The notes under the pieces were generated by a model. The model was not told where the DNA came from. It made no database searches and saw only the letters and a program-made list of their open reading frames with translations. A program made the position numbers and the translations under genes. From Methylococcus capsulatus str. Texas = ATCC 19069 (GTDB taxonomy: Bacteria > Pseudomonadota > Gammaproteobacteria > Methylococcales > Methylococcaceae), in contig NZ_AUKJ01000018.1 of assembly GCF_000424685.1 (NCBI RefSeq), positions 177,938 to 241,937 on the forward strand: a stretch of 64,000 nucleotides of DNA, in the 5' to 3' direction. Every line of letters starts with the position of its first letter. The first letter of the stretch is position 1. This document shows, one piece after another, positions 32,484 through 42,114 of the stretch.

Positions 32484-33218
32484 ATGAATCTGGAATCCAT
32501 CACCGTCGTTCTTCCCACCCGCAACGAGGCCGGCAATATCGGGGCGTTTCTGGCGTCGCTGCCCCAAGCGGTGCACTTGATCGTCGTCGACGCCAGCGAG
32601 GACGAGACGCCGGACATCATCCAGCGGGAGCGTCCCGCCCGGACGCAGGTGCTGCGGCGCAGGAGCACGATCACACAGGCGCGGCAACTGGGTGCGGAGG
32701 TGGCCCTCACCGACTGGCTGCTGTTCACCGATGCCGACATCGTGTTTCCGGATGGATATTTCGAGGCGCTGGAGAGAGTGATGGACGCGGCCGTGGTCTA
32801 TGGACCCAAACTGTCGCGTGACCGTTTCGCCGCGTATTACCGCTGGTTCGGCTATGGACAGCAATGTTCACACTGGCTGGGGATTCCGGCGGCCACCGGG
32901 TCCAACCTGTTGGTCCGGAAGGATGCGCTGATGGCGGTCGGCGGATTCGATCCGGCGCTGGTGTGCAACGAAGACTCGGAGCTGGTCTGGCGGATCAAGC
33001 GGGCGGGCTACCGGATCCGGTTCGAACCTTCGCTTCCGGTCTATGCGCGGGATCACCGCCGGCTGGACAGCGGACTTTGGCGCAAGACCTGTCATTCGGT
33101 GTTCCGCTGCGCGCTGCTGTATTGGGATCTGATACCGGCCCGCTGGCGCGGGGCGGACTGGGGCTACTGGTCGCCGCAACGGAGCGGAAGGGCGCCGGGT
33201 ATCTCGCGGGTGGAATGA
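32484..33218 (+). CDS. Family 2 glycosyltransferase
   Basis: 244 residues, a soluble GT-A domain: ITVVLPTRNEAGNIGAFLASLP, LIVVDASEDET, the metal site LFTDADIVFPDGYFEALE, and NEDSELVWRIKRAGYRIRF as the acceptor-binding ED motif. No membrane helices apart from one moderately hydrophobic C-terminal stretch. Donor and acceptor unknown. AGAGGG precedes the ATG by 6 bases. Divergent from metK, not close to the polysaccharide cluster. Confidence 0.82.
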   Translation: MNLESITVVLPTRNEAGNIGAFLASLPQAVHLIVVDASEDETPDIIQRERPARTQVLRRRSTITQARQLGAEVALTDWLLFTDADIVFPDGYFEALERVMDAAVVYGPKLSRDRFAAYYRWFGYGQQCSHWLGIPAATGSNLLVRKDALMAVGGFDPALVCNEDSELVWRIKRAGYRIRFEPSLPVYARDHRRLDSGLWRKTCHSVFRCALLYWDLIPARWRGADWGYWSPQRSGRAPGISRVE

Positions 33219-33300
33219 GCGACGGCGCCAGTCGTCTTGAACCCGCCGATCCTGGAGTGGGAAGATCGACTTTGGAAGTCCTGGTTACGGGAGAGGGGTG

Positions 33301-33885
33301 ATGAAACGTTTCGACTGGAACTTCGTTTTCCGTGGCGGGGTGCTCGCGATGCTTTTGCATCTTCCGCCGGTGTGGATCGCAAATGCCGCCGAAGCGGCAG
33401 GGGGAGGAACGGCCATGGCTTTGATCATCACTTCGGAGGCGTTCCCGCCAAACGGCGAGATACCGCGAAAATACACCTGCGACGGCGGTGATGTTTCGCC
33501 GCCTCTCACCTGGTCGGGGTTGCCGCCTGGCACTCGCAGTCTGGCGCTCATCGTCGACGACCCCGACGCCCCGGATCCCAGGGCTCCCCGCATGACGTGG
33601 GTTCACTGGGTGCTGTACAACCTGCCTCCCGAGGCGCCGGGTTTGCCCGAGGCGGTCCAGGCGCTGCCCGCCGGTACGCTGCAGGGGTTGAACGACTGGA
33701 AGCGCACGGGCTATGGCGGCCCCTGCCCGCCGATCGGCCGCCACCGCTATTTCCACAAACTCTATGCCCTCGACACCGTGTTGCCCGATCTGCACCGGCC
33801 AGACAAGGCGAAACTCGAACAGGCCATGACCGGGCATGTGCTCGGCCAGGCCGAGCTGATCGGGATTTACCAGCGTGCCCGCTGA
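33301..33885 (+). CDS. PEBP family protein (YbhB/YbcL-like)
   Basis: 194 residues. The phosphatidylethanolamine-binding fold is clear: GGDVSPPLTWSGLPPGTRSL, LIVDDPDAPD, WVHWVLYNLPPE and YGGPCPPIGRHRYFHKLYALD, which includes the anion pocket. The N-terminal 30 residues (FVFRGGVLAMLLHLPPVWIANAAEA) look like a signal peptide, so export is likely. If translation instead began at the internal Met at 33415 the protein would be cytoplasmic. Ligand unknown. Confidence 0.83.
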   Translation: MKRFDWNFVFRGGVLAMLLHLPPVWIANAAEAAGGGTAMALIITSEAFPPNGEIPRKYTCDGGDVSPPLTWSGLPPGTRSLALIVDDPDAPDPRAPRMTWVHWVLYNLPPEAPGLPEAVQALPAGTLQGLNDWKRTGYGGPCPPIGRHRYFHKLYALDTVLPDLHRPDKAKLEQAMTGHVLGQAELIGIYQRAR

Positions 33886-34029
33886 TTTTCGCCACCTGCG
33901 GCTGCATTCCCCCGCTCTCTACTGCCAGCGGTGTCCTTGCGGCAAGCCCGCCGTTTTGTGGGATCATTGGGCGTCGAGCGCCAGGTCCAAAGACGGGCGG
34001 ATTGTTCTAGAAGGTCGAAGCTGGAAGGT

Positions 34030-35112
34030 ATGCGAGTCGGGAAATTCGAAGTCGATCACATGGCGTTGCTGCTGGTTTTCGTGCCGGTCAGCATCGTGCT
34101 GGAGTGGGTTCATGCGGACCCGGTATGGATTTTCGCTGCGTCCGCGCTGGCGATCGTCCCGCTGGCGGGCCAGATGGGGAAGGCCACCGAATATCTCGCC
34201 GAACACCTTGGCTCGGGGCTGGGTGGGCTGCTCAATGCCTCGTTCGGCAATGCGGCTGAGCTGATCATCGGCTTCTTCGCGCTGCGGGCGGGTCTGATCG
34301 ACGTGGTCAAGGCCTCGATCACCGGATCGATCATCGGCAACATCCTGCTGGTGCTGGGTGCCAGCGTGGTGGTCGGCGGGCTGAAGCACGAAACCCAGTA
34401 TTTCAACCGTACGGCCGCCGGCCTGGGCGTCACCCTGGCCGCGCTCAGCGCGATCGCTCTGGTGGTGCCCGCGATCTTCCACTTGGTCGTCCAGGGGCAC
34501 CCGGAGCCTCATGAACGGGAACTGAGCCTGGAAATCGCCCTGGTGCTGTTCGTCACCTACATCCTCAGCCTGGTGTTCACCCTGCGCACCCACCGTCATT
34601 TGTACGTCGGCGAGTCATCGGAGGAAACCGACGAGGCGCTCGGGGTGGGTGCCTGGAGCATGCGCAAGTCGTTGCTGATTCTGCTGGTGGCCACTGCGCT
34701 CGTCGCCTGGATGAGCGAACTGCTGGTGGGGGCGGTGGAGCACGCGGCGCACGACCTCGGAATGACCAACGTCTTCATCGGCGTGATCCTCGTCGCCATC
34801 GTCGGCAATGCGGCCGAGCACAGCACGGCGGTGATGATGGCGGCCAAGAACCACATGGACCTGGCCATGAACATCGCCATCGGCTCCAGCATCCAGATCG
34901 CCCTGTTCGTCGCCCCGCTCCTGGTGTTCGCCGGCCATGTAATGGGGCAGCCCATGGATCTGGTGTTTTCCACCTTCGAAGTCGTCGCGGTCGCGATCGC
35001 CGTCGCTGCGGTGGTCCTGATCGCGATGGACGGTGAGTCGAACTGGATGGAGGGAGTCAACTTGCTGGCGGTCTATGTCATCCTCGCCATTGCTTTCTAT
35101 TTTCTTCCGTAG
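34030..35112 (+). CDS. Calcium/proton antiporter (CAX family)
   Basis: 360 residues with about eleven membrane helices in two inverted repeats. The c1 and c2 signatures are present: [22 protein letters not shown] in the first half and [20 protein letters not shown] in the second, separated by a histidine/acid-rich loop ([18 protein letters not shown]). CAX exchangers expel Ca2+ in exchange for H+. Start at 34030; a second ATG at 34060 is possible, and the ribosome site (GGAAGG) is unusually close to the first. Confidence 0.9.
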   Translation: MRVGKFEVDHMALLLVFVPVSIVLEWVHADPVWIFAASALAIVPLAGQMGKATEYLAEHLGSGLGGLLNASFGNAAELIIGFFALRAGLIDVVKASITGSIIGNILLVLGASVVVGGLKHETQYFNRTAAGLGVTLAALSAIALVVPAIFHLVVQGHPEPHERELSLEIALVLFVTYILSLVFTLRTHRHLYVGESSEETDEALGVGAWSMRKSLLILLVATALVAWMSELLVGAVEHAAHDLGMTNVFIGVILVAIVGNAAEHSTAVMMAAKNHMDLAMNIAIGSSIQIALFVAPLLVFAGHVMGQPMDLVFSTFEVVAVAIAVAAVVLIAMDGESNWMEGVNLLAVYVILAIAFYFLP

Positions 35113-35125
35113 GGCTGAGTTACTC

Positions 35126-36706
35126 ATGATAGGAAAGACGAGTCGACGCGATTTCATGCGCCTGGGCGCGAAGCTCGGGCTGGCCGCTCCCTTCCTGGCG
35201 GGCTTGGGGCGGAGCTGGGCGGAACCGAAAGGGCTCAAGTTCAGCCCATCCCTTCCCTTCAGCTACGAGATGTTGGTCAAGCGGGCGGAGGCGCTCGCCT
35301 CGCGCCCCTACTCGCCGCCGCCGGCCGTCTCCGAGGTGGTGCGTAAACTGGATTATGAGGCTTGGGGGCAGATCCGGTTCCGGACCGAGGACGCCTTGTT
35401 CGCCGAAGGGCCGTCCATTTATCCGGTCACGTTTTTCCACCTCGGCCAGTTTTTCCAGAAACCCGTCAAGATTCACGTCGTAGAGGATGGAAAAGCGCGC
35501 CAGATCTACTACAGCGCCGAGTATTTCGACATGCCGGGCGACAGCCCGGCCCGGCAAATGCCGGAACGATCGGGCTTCGCCGGTTTCCGTCTGCAAGAGG
35601 CCCGCACCCGCTCGGACTGGCGCACGCAGGACTGGATCGCCTATCTGGGGGCGTCCTACTTCCGGGCGATCGGCGCGCTCAACCAATACGGTCTGTCGGC
35701 GCGCGGCATCGTCATCGACGCGGCCGAGCCGACGCCTGAGGAATTCCCCGATTTCACCGAGTTTTACATCGAGGGCGCCGCGGCGGAAACCGATCCGGTC
35801 ATCATCTGCGCGCTGCTGGACGGCCCCAGCGTCACCGGAGCGTACCGCTTCCTCACTTGGCGGAAAGAGGGGGTGGTGCAGGAGGTCGAAGCGGCGGTGT
35901 TCCTGCGCCGGAATGTCAAGCGGCTCGGTCTCGCGCCGTTGACCTCGATGTATTGGTTCAGCGAGTCGGAGAAGCGGAGGTTGGAGGACTGGCGGCCCGA
36001 GGTCCACGATTCCGACGGCCTGGCCATTTGGACCGGTACGGGGGAGCGCATCTGGCGACCGCTGATCAATCAGCCGTACGCGGTGACATCGAGTTTCGTC
36101 GACCACGATCCCAAGGGATTCGGTCTGCTCCAGCGCGACCGGGTGTTCGAAAATTATCTCGACGGCGTGAATTACGAGCGGCGACCCAGCCTGTGGGTCG
36201 AGCCGCTCGGCGGCTGGGGAGAAGGGGCGGTGCAACTGGTGGAGCTGCCCACGGATGACGAGATCCACGACAACATCGGTGTTTACTGGCGGCCGGCGGC
36301 GGCGCCCAAGGCCGGTTCATCTTACCGCTTACGGTATCGCTTGCACTGGCTGGCCGACGAACCTTATCCGGCCGCCGTCGCCCGCTGCGTCGCGACCCGC
36401 ATCGGTCGGGGCGGTCAGCCCGGCAAGCCCCGGCCTCGCGGAGTCTACAAGTTTGCGGTGGAATTTGCCGGCGCGGCGCTGGAGCCGTTGTGGGGCGACA
36501 CCGTGAAGGCGGCGCCGGTCGTCACGGCTTCCAGCGGGGCGATTCAGGGGGCTTTCATCGAGCCGATCCCTCATACCCGCCGTTGGCGGGCGATTTTCGA
36601 CCTGATCCCCGACGGTACCGCTCCGGTCGAACTGCGCCTCTACATCCAGGGCAACGGCGACGCCCTCACCGAAACCTGGCTGTACCAGTTCCGGCCGCCG
36701 GCCTGA
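35126..36706 (+). CDS. opgD: Periplasmic glucan biosynthesis protein OpgD (MdoD)
   Basis: 526 residues. The N terminus SRRDFMRLGAKLGLAAPFLAGLG is a twin-arginine signal, as in E. coli OpgD. The MdoG-domain blocks are visible: FSYEMLVKRAEALA, LDYEAWGQIRFR, FFHLGQFF, GFAGFRL, FAYLGASYFRA-like YLGASYFRAIG, TSMYWFSES, DHDPKGFGLLQRDR and LGGWGEGAVQLVE. The protein acts in the periplasm on osmoregulated periplasmic glucans. The glucan synthase opgH is not adjacent. Start 13 bases after the CAX gene. Confidence 0.92.
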   Translation: MIGKTSRRDFMRLGAKLGLAAPFLAGLGRSWAEPKGLKFSPSLPFSYEMLVKRAEALASRPYSPPPAVSEVVRKLDYEAWGQIRFRTEDALFAEGPSIYPVTFFHLGQFFQKPVKIHVVEDGKARQIYYSAEYFDMPGDSPARQMPERSGFAGFRLQEARTRSDWRTQDWIAYLGASYFRAIGALNQYGLSARGIVIDAAEPTPEEFPDFTEFYIEGAAAETDPVIICALLDGPSVTGAYRFLTWRKEGVVQEVEAAVFLRRNVKRLGLAPLTSMYWFSESEKRRLEDWRPEVHDSDGLAIWTGTGERIWRPLINQPYAVTSSFVDHDPKGFGLLQRDRVFENYLDGVNYERRPSLWVEPLGGWGEGAVQLVELPTDDEIHDNIGVYWRPAAAPKAGSSYRLRYRLHWLADEPYPAAVARCVATRIGRGGQPGKPRPRGVYKFAVEFAGAALEPLWGDTVKAAPVVTASSGAIQGAFIEPIPHTRRWRAIFDLIPDGTAPVELRLYIQGNGDALTETWLYQFRPPA

Positions 36707-36722
36707 GCCGCGCGGATACCTT

Positions 36723-37037
36723 TCAAGGCTTGGCGTAGCGATCCCGGTAAGGCTGTAGCCGCTCCCAGAGCGCTTCGACAATGACGACGGAGGCTTCGTC
36801 CGGCGGCAGATCGTCGCGTCCCACGCTGCGTCCGCAGTCACGCCGCAAGGGGCTGTCCGGTGCCCATAGACCGAAGGTCTTGCGGATGTAACTGCCGAGG
36901 CTGAAATGCAGAAGGTAAAGCGCGGTGTTGAAGGTCAGGGCCACTTCGGCCTTCTGCCGTTCGTCGAACTCTTCGAGGAGTCTCTGCACCGCTTCGGCCA
37001 CGGTGCGTGGACGCGGCGGTAATGTGCTCTTGGCCAT
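36723..37037 (-). CDS. DUF6794-like small protein
   Basis: 104 residues, helical, no signal peptide. RTVAEAVQRLLEEFDERQKAEVA, LLHFSLGSYIRKTFGLWAPDSPL and DEASVVIVEALWERLQPYRDRY resemble the DUF6794 pattern (short helical proteins with a LHFGLG-x-IRN-x-FGLW core). Function unknown. Convergent with opgD, 16 bases away. Confidence 0.5.
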   Translation of the reverse strand: MAKSTLPPRPRTVAEAVQRLLEEFDERQKAEVALTFNTALYLLHFSLGSYIRKTFGLWAPDSPLRRDCGRSVGRDDLPPDEASVVIVEALWERLQPYRDRYAKP

Positions 37038-37296
37038 GGTCTCAAGACTCGAGGTTGGTCTCCAGGCGGATCATGAGCTTAGTCTCTTCGCATAGAGGGG
37101 GTTGGTGCAAGTGGGGCCGTCAACAGTCATGGTTCCGGCCGCCCGTCTCGATTAACATACCTCGGCATGCGTGAGATGTTCCACGCACAAGGGCGCGTAG
37201 GCCTTTTTTCCGCATCGACGGAGCGAATGCCGCGATTCCGGCCGCGCTTTTTCGCCCGATTGGACGGTTTCCTTTCCAATATGGACATTTCCGTAA
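37038..37296. other. Intergenic region ahead of the polysaccharide cluster
   Basis: 259 bases between divergent genes. Just before the EpsL-like start there is an imperfect inverted repeat, GGACATTT...AAATGGTCC (37281-37303), that spans the start codon. No clear sigma-70 or sigma-54 promoter found by eye. Confidence 0.35.
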
Positions 37297-38541
37297 ATGG
37301 TCCCTGACCCGGCTGGTGCGTTCCGGCTGCTGCTGCGATGCTGCCTCGTTTGCGCGACGGGCCCGGCCTGGGCCGTGGCGGACAGGACCGATTGGTTTCA
37401 GCCGTTCGTATCCAATACATTTACGTACGACAGCAATGTGTTCCGCCTTCCTTCGAGCCTCACGGCCGCCGAGGCGAACGCCCTGATCGACAACGTGTCC
37501 AAAGGCGGGAGCAAAGCCGATTTCGTCAACCGGATTTCGGCGGGTGCCAAGGTGAACTGGTATTCCGGGCCGCATCGAGTGAATGTGAATCTCGGCGTCG
37601 ATGACAACATTTTTGTCAGGAACACGGCGCTGCAGAATCTGTCTACGCTCAACGAAGCTTCCTGGATCTGGGACGTTTCCAGGGCTTGGTCGACCCAGGC
37701 CGGCGCCGAATATCAGCAATACCTGAATGCCTTCGGAAACTACGTCATCCCGCGCAAGGACATGCTGACCAACATGGCTTATTTCGGAAAGGTGAAATAT
37801 CAGTTTTCCCCGGACCTGCGTGCTGGAATCGGGGTGCGGTGGGACGAAATCAGCCACAGCGTGCGCAACCGGAGGCAGAACGACGTCCAGGAGCTGGGCG
37901 AGACGGTGGAGCTGGTGTATCAGAATGCGACCAGGAATTCGGCTGGAATCGAATACCGCCATGGCGCTGGATTTTATCCTCAGAGAAATCCGGCGAAATT
38001 CAGCTTTGACCAATACGAGGTCAATTCCCTGAAGTTTGTGGGCGGTTATATGTTTTCCGTCAAGACCCGTTTCGACGGCTATGTCGGATACCTTGCCCAG
38101 ACCTTCGCCCAGGCCCCATGGTTCGATTACTCGGGCTGTATTTGGCGCATGGGCGTGGAGTGGTTGCCGACGGACAAGACCAGTGTAAAGATCTCCGGCT
38201 GGCAAAATCTCGAAGCCTACCAGGACGTCGCGTCCAGCTACTTCGTCGGCAACGGCGTCAAATTGCTTTCGAAATGGGAGACGAGCCGGAAGGTCGAAGT
38301 CGCGGGCGAATTCTCATGGGAGAGCCGAAATTACGTCGGGGGTGGCGGGGCCAATTCTTCCGGAACTCCGGTATCGCGCCGCGTCGACGATTTTTTCGCC
38401 GCGCAGGCCGGTTTCACCTACAGGCCCGTGGATTATGTTGATATTTTTCTGACGTACCGGTATGAAAAAAGAAAGGTGAACCGGGTGTTTTTTAATTACG
38501 AATATGATGGTCTAGGAGTTGGGGTGGTTTTGCGTTTTTGA
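37297..38541 (+). CDS. EpsL-like outer-membrane beta-barrel for exopolysaccharide
   Basis: 414 residues: signal peptide (cleavage after AWA, about residue 27), then repeated amphipathic strands with aromatic ends (WFQPFVSNTFTYDSNVFRLP, VNLGVDDNIF, AGAEYQQYLNAFGNY, AGFTYRPVDYVDIFLTYRYEKRKV) and a terminal phenylalanine (VVLRF), the outer-membrane insertion signal. This resembles EpsL of methanolan-type and exosortase-B clusters, thought to aid export. Ribosome site weak. First gene of the cluster. Confidence 0.7.
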   Translation: MVPDPAGAFRLLLRCCLVCATGPAWAVADRTDWFQPFVSNTFTYDSNVFRLPSSLTAAEANALIDNVSKGGSKADFVNRISAGAKVNWYSGPHRVNVNLGVDDNIFVRNTALQNLSTLNEASWIWDVSRAWSTQAGAEYQQYLNAFGNYVIPRKDMLTNMAYFGKVKYQFSPDLRAGIGVRWDEISHSVRNRRQNDVQELGETVELVYQNATRNSAGIEYRHGAGFYPQRNPAKFSFDQYEVNSLKFVGGYMFSVKTRFDGYVGYLAQTFAQAPWFDYSGCIWRMGVEWLPTDKTSVKISGWQNLEAYQDVASSYFVGNGVKLLSKWETSRKVEVAGEFSWESRNYVGGGGANSSGTPVSRRVDDFFAAQAGFTYRPVDYVDIFLTYRYEKRKVNRVFFNYEYDGLGVGVVLRF

Positions 38542-38558
38542 CGCGCGAAGCATTATGG

Positions 38559-39722
38559 ATGGATATCGCTATGTCATTGAGCAGCGAGGGTGTTTTTTCA
38601 GGAGGACGGTCTCCGGTTGTATTGTTGCTGGCTACGGATACTCCCCTCCCTTATCGTGTTCTGCGATGTGCGGCCCAGGCAGGGGTCAAGGTCATTGTGC
38701 TGGGGACTAGGCGCGCAAAGCTATTGGCATTTTCCCGTTATTGCAGTGAATTTATTTTATGTCCGGTCGATTTCGTTGACGAAAACATTTCAGTTGTTCT
38801 GGATGAAATAAACAGAATTGCCGGCGAAAAGGCGATCGATCAGGTAATTCCTGGCGATGGCGCGACGACGGGGATATTGGTCAGGATTAAAGATCAAGTC
38901 CGCGTCAGATGTTTTCCATTGCCATCCGCTGTTGCTTTCGGTCGTCTCAACGACAAGGAAAAATTTGCCGACCTTTGTCGTGAACTGAACTTGCCGCATC
39001 CCAAGAGCATGCTGGCAAAGAATATCGGAGGTCTCGGGGAAGCGGTTGAAAAAATGGGGTTGCCGCTGATGGCCAAGCCTGTAAACAATCACGGCGGCGT
39101 AGGGGTAACCAGAGTCGATCAATGGCCTGACGAGCGCGTTGCGCAGGCTATAGATTATTCGCCGGTGTTGGTGCAAGAGTATATCGATGGGGAGGATATT
39201 TGCGTCAGTCTGTTCTGTGAGCAGGGTATATGCAGGCGGTGTGTGGTATATCAGCGCAAGAATGGCGAATACCGGTTCCGTCCTCATGGGGAGCTTATAG
39301 AGCTGGCGCAGACGGTTGCAAGATACCTGCAGGTCGACGGTGTCATTTGCTTTGATGCGAGACTGGCGTCCGATTCTGGAATATTGTATCTGATCGAGTG
39401 TAATCCTAGGTTCTGGTATAATCTTGATTATGCGTTGCTGGCTGGAGTGAATTTTGTCGCGCTGGGCCTGCCGAAGTGTTCCGGGTCAGAAGAAGGGGCA
39501 ACGGATGGCTTCGCCGTCAGTTTGCCTCACACCTTTTTGGCCAAGATGATGATGCCATGGACGATTACTAAGGCCGATCTTAGGGGTGTGAGATTTTGGC
39601 TGAGCGATCCTTGGGTATTTTTTGTGATCGAAACGTGGCTGAATCCTAGATTCGGCGTTCTGGGCAGGCTCTGCTCTGTGTGGCTCGGTGTAAGAGCCAA
39701 GTTTGAGATCTTTCGGGCATGA
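38559..39722 (+). CDS. ATP-grasp enzyme of the polysaccharide cluster
   Basis: 387 residues with carbamoyl-phosphate-synthase-like ATP-grasp organisation: an N-terminal Rossmann-like part (VVLLLATDTPLPYRVLRCAAQAGVKVIVLG), the ATP lid (GLPLMAKPVNNHGGVGVTRV), VLVQEYIDGEDICVSLF and the metal-binding ECNPRFWYNL. Such enzymes join a carboxylate to an amine or other nucleophile; here it might decorate the polymer or a precursor. GC content is visibly lower than in its neighbours, suggesting separate acquisition. Start uncertain: TTG 38538 overlapping the barrel stop, ATG 38559 or ATG 38571. Confidence 0.7.
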   Translation: MDIAMSLSSEGVFSGGRSPVVLLLATDTPLPYRVLRCAAQAGVKVIVLGTRRAKLLAFSRYCSEFILCPVDFVDENISVVLDEINRIAGEKAIDQVIPGDGATTGILVRIKDQVRVRCFPLPSAVAFGRLNDKEKFADLCRELNLPHPKSMLAKNIGGLGEAVEKMGLPLMAKPVNNHGGVGVTRVDQWPDERVAQAIDYSPVLVQEYIDGEDICVSLFCEQGICRRCVVYQRKNGEYRFRPHGELIELAQTVARYLQVDGVICFDARLASDSGILYLIECNPRFWYNLDYALLAGVNFVALGLPKCSGSEEGATDGFAVSLPHTFLAKMMMPWTITKADLRGVRFWLSDPWVFFVIETWLNPRFGVLGRLCSVWLGVRAKFEIFRA

Positions 39723-39818
39723 GCATCCAAGTGGACTCATCGATGGTTTCGATGCCATCATTGGTGGTTGGTCGTCCAGTATTGCGGCTATTTGCTTGTC
39801 AAGGATAGAGGTATGGGT

Positions 39819-41222
39819 ATGACGCATGTCAGTGCTCCTTCGGTTTTTGAAAGCCCTCTGGTTTTTCTGCTCAAGACGCTGTTCGCGCCGGTGGTCGCTT
39901 CCGGGGTATTTCTGGCAAGCCTTAGATTCGAGGGGTATCCGCTGGAGGGAGCGAACATCCTGATGTTTTTTCTGGTGTTCATCGTCGTCTCCCACACCTT
40001 CAAGGTGACGCGGTTGAACGACAGGCTGACCGCACGTTCTTTTTTCGAGACGGCGTTCGATACCATGGCGAGATGGATTTTTACGCTGGCGGTGGTCGCT
40101 TTGCTGACTTATGTCGCCGGTATCGAGGATTTTTTGGACGAACCCGGTTTCGTGGTTTGGGCGGGCGCGACACCATTCATCCTGCTGTTCGGGCAGCTTG
40201 CGGTCGGGCCGATGGTCAGGATCTATTTCCGTCGGTATGGCGACCATCGCAAGGCGGTGATCGTCGGGGTGACGGAGATGGGGGTGAAACTGGCGGAAGC
40301 GATCAGGAGTCACGCCTTCCTGCGCACGGACGTGCTCGGGTTTTTCGAGGACAGGCCGGCGGACCGCACCGCGGATCCCGGCGATCTGCCGGTGCTCGGG
40401 CGTACCGCGGATTTGCCCGCGTTTCTCCGGCAACATGAGGTGCATGCGGTCTACATCACCTTGCCCATCGCCCGCCAACCGCGGATCCTCGAGTTGCTGG
40501 ACAATCTGAAGGATTCGACGGTCTCGGTGTATTTCGTTCCCGATCTGTTCATGACGGACCTGCTGCAAGCTCGCTGGGACACGCTGGCCGGTATTCCGGT
40601 GATGGCGGTCTGCGAATCGCCTTTCATCGGGATACGGGGTTTGAGCAAGCGCCTGATGGACATCGTGGGCGCCACGGTGGCGCTGGTGTTGCTGGCGCCG
40701 GTCATGCTGGTGATCGCTCTGGCGGTACGGTTGTCGTCGCCGGGGCCGGTGTTGTTCAAGCAGCGGCGCTACGGCGAGGACGGCGAGCCGATTTTCGTCT
40801 ACAAGTTCCGCAGTATGACGGTTTGCGAGGATGGCGGCACGGTGACCCAGGCGAAACAGGGGGATGCCCGGGTGACGCCCTTGGGCGCGATTCTGAGAAG
40901 GACCTCTCTGGACGAGTTGCCCCAGTTCTTGAACGTGTTGCAGGGCACCATGAGCCTCGTGGGACCACGTCCCCATGCGGTTGCGCACAACGAGCTTTAC
41001 CGGGGGCTGATCAAGGGTTACATGGTGCGCCACAAGGTGAAGCCGGGTATCACCGGCTGGGCGCAGGTCAACGGCCTGCGGGGCGAGACCGAGACGGTCG
41101 AGAAGATGGCGGCGCGCATCAGGTACGATCTGGAGTACCTGCGCAACTGGTCGCTCTGGCTGGACATGTGGATCTTGCTGAAGACCGTCGGCGTGGTCTT
41201 GAAGCAGAAGAACGCCTATTGA
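39819..41222 (+). CDS. Undecaprenyl-phosphate sugar phosphotransferase (EpsB/WcaJ type)
   Basis: 467 residues. The first half has about four membrane helices and a CoA-binding-like domain (RKAVIVGVTEMGVKLAEAI). After a further helix (DIVGATVALVLLAPVMLVIALAV), the bacterial sugar transferase domain follows: FKQRRYGEDGEPIFVYKFRSM, RRTSLDELPQFLNVLQGTMSLVGPRPH and KPGITGWAQVNGLRGET. It probably starts each repeat unit by moving glucose-1-P or a similar sugar to undecaprenyl phosphate. AGAGG sits 6 bases before the ATG at 39819. Members of this family pair with the EpsE/F/G set that follows. Confidence 0.9.
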   Translation: MTHVSAPSVFESPLVFLLKTLFAPVVASGVFLASLRFEGYPLEGANILMFFLVFIVVSHTFKVTRLNDRLTARSFFETAFDTMARWIFTLAVVALLTYVAGIEDFLDEPGFVVWAGATPFILLFGQLAVGPMVRIYFRRYGDHRKAVIVGVTEMGVKLAEAIRSHAFLRTDVLGFFEDRPADRTADPGDLPVLGRTADLPAFLRQHEVHAVYITLPIARQPRILELLDNLKDSTVSVYFVPDLFMTDLLQARWDTLAGIPVMAVCESPFIGIRGLSKRLMDIVGATVALVLLAPVMLVIALAVRLSSPGPVLFKQRRYGEDGEPIFVYKFRSMTVCEDGGTVTQAKQGDARVTPLGAILRRTSLDELPQFLNVLQGTMSLVGPRPHAVAHNELYRGLIKGYMVRHKVKPGITGWAQVNGLRGETETVEKMAARIRYDLEYLRNWSLWLDMWILLKTVGVVLKQKNAY

Positions 41223-41277
41223 TGGCCGGGTCCGATGGATTTGCGGGACGTGCAATCTGACAGACAGGAGACTCGCG

Positions 41278-42111
41278 ATGCCCGGGAAGATTAGTTCCGG
41301 CGTGAAAGCGGCGTGGTGCCGCATCGCTTTGGTCATGGGGCTGATGGCCGGTTGGGGGGCCGTGGCTGGCGATGCGCCCTTGCACGAGGCGGGCGACTAC
41401 CGGCTCGGACCGGGAGACGTGGTGAGGATCAGCGTGTTCAACTATCCCGAGCTGGCCATCGAAACCCGGATCAGCCAGACCGGGAACATCACGTTTCCGC
41501 TCACCGGTCCCATCGCCATCGGAGATTTGACGGCCGCCGAGGCGGAAGGGCGCATCGCCGGCAAGCTGCGCCAGGGCGGATACATCAGCGATCCGCATGT
41601 CACCGTGGTGGTCTCCCAGTTCAAGGCGAGGGAGGTCGCAGTGATGGGACAGGTCAGGAATCCGGGCAAGTATCCGATCGAGAGGCAGAGCCGGGTGTTG
41701 GACATGCTGGCCGCCGCCGGCGGGGTGACGACGGCCGATGCGGGCGATACGGCGACGCTGCTGCGTGCCAATGGCGAGAAGCTCGTCATCGATCTCAATG
41801 CCTTGTTCGAGGGAAGCGCCGGTCAGAATCCCGAGGTGGCGGCCGGCGACACGCTCTTCGTTCCGAAGGCGCCGCAGTTTTATGTCTACGGGGAAGTTCA
41901 GCGGCCCGGCGCCTACCGGCTTCAGCGGGGCATGACGGTCAGCCAGGCGATTTCCGCCGCCGGCGGACTGACGCCCCGGGGGACCGACACCTGGCCCGCG
42001 CCGATCGTCAAGCGGCGCGACGCCAACGGGGTGGAGCGGGAGACGACGGTGGACGGTTCTTATGCCCTGCAGCCGGATGACGTGCTGTATCTGCGCGAGC
42101 GGTGGTTCTGA
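41278..42111 (+). CDS. epsE: Polysaccharide export protein EpsE (Wza-like)
   Basis: 277 residues: signal peptide (about 30 residues), a polysaccharide export domain (YRLGPGDVVRISVFNYPELAIETRISQTGNITFPLTG) and two SLBB-like domains (VAVMGQVRNPGKYPIERQ; YVYGEVQRPGAYRLQRGMTVSQAISAAGG). It should form the periplasm-to-outer-membrane channel for the polymer. It lacks the large C-terminal helix of E. coli Wza and has no lipobox cysteine at the expected place. GGAG precedes the ATG. The next gene starts 3 bases after its stop. Confidence 0.9.
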   Translation: MPGKISSGVKAAWCRIALVMGLMAGWGAVAGDAPLHEAGDYRLGPGDVVRISVFNYPELAIETRISQTGNITFPLTGPIAIGDLTAAEAEGRIAGKLRQGGYISDPHVTVVVSQFKAREVAVMGQVRNPGKYPIERQSRVLDMLAAAGGVTTADAGDTATLLRANGEKLVIDLNALFEGSAGQNPEVAAGDTLFVPKAPQFYVYGEVQRPGAYRLQRGMTVSQAISAAGGLTPRGTDTWPAPIVKRRDANGVERETTVDGSYALQPDDVLYLRERWF

Positions 42112-42114
42112 TCC

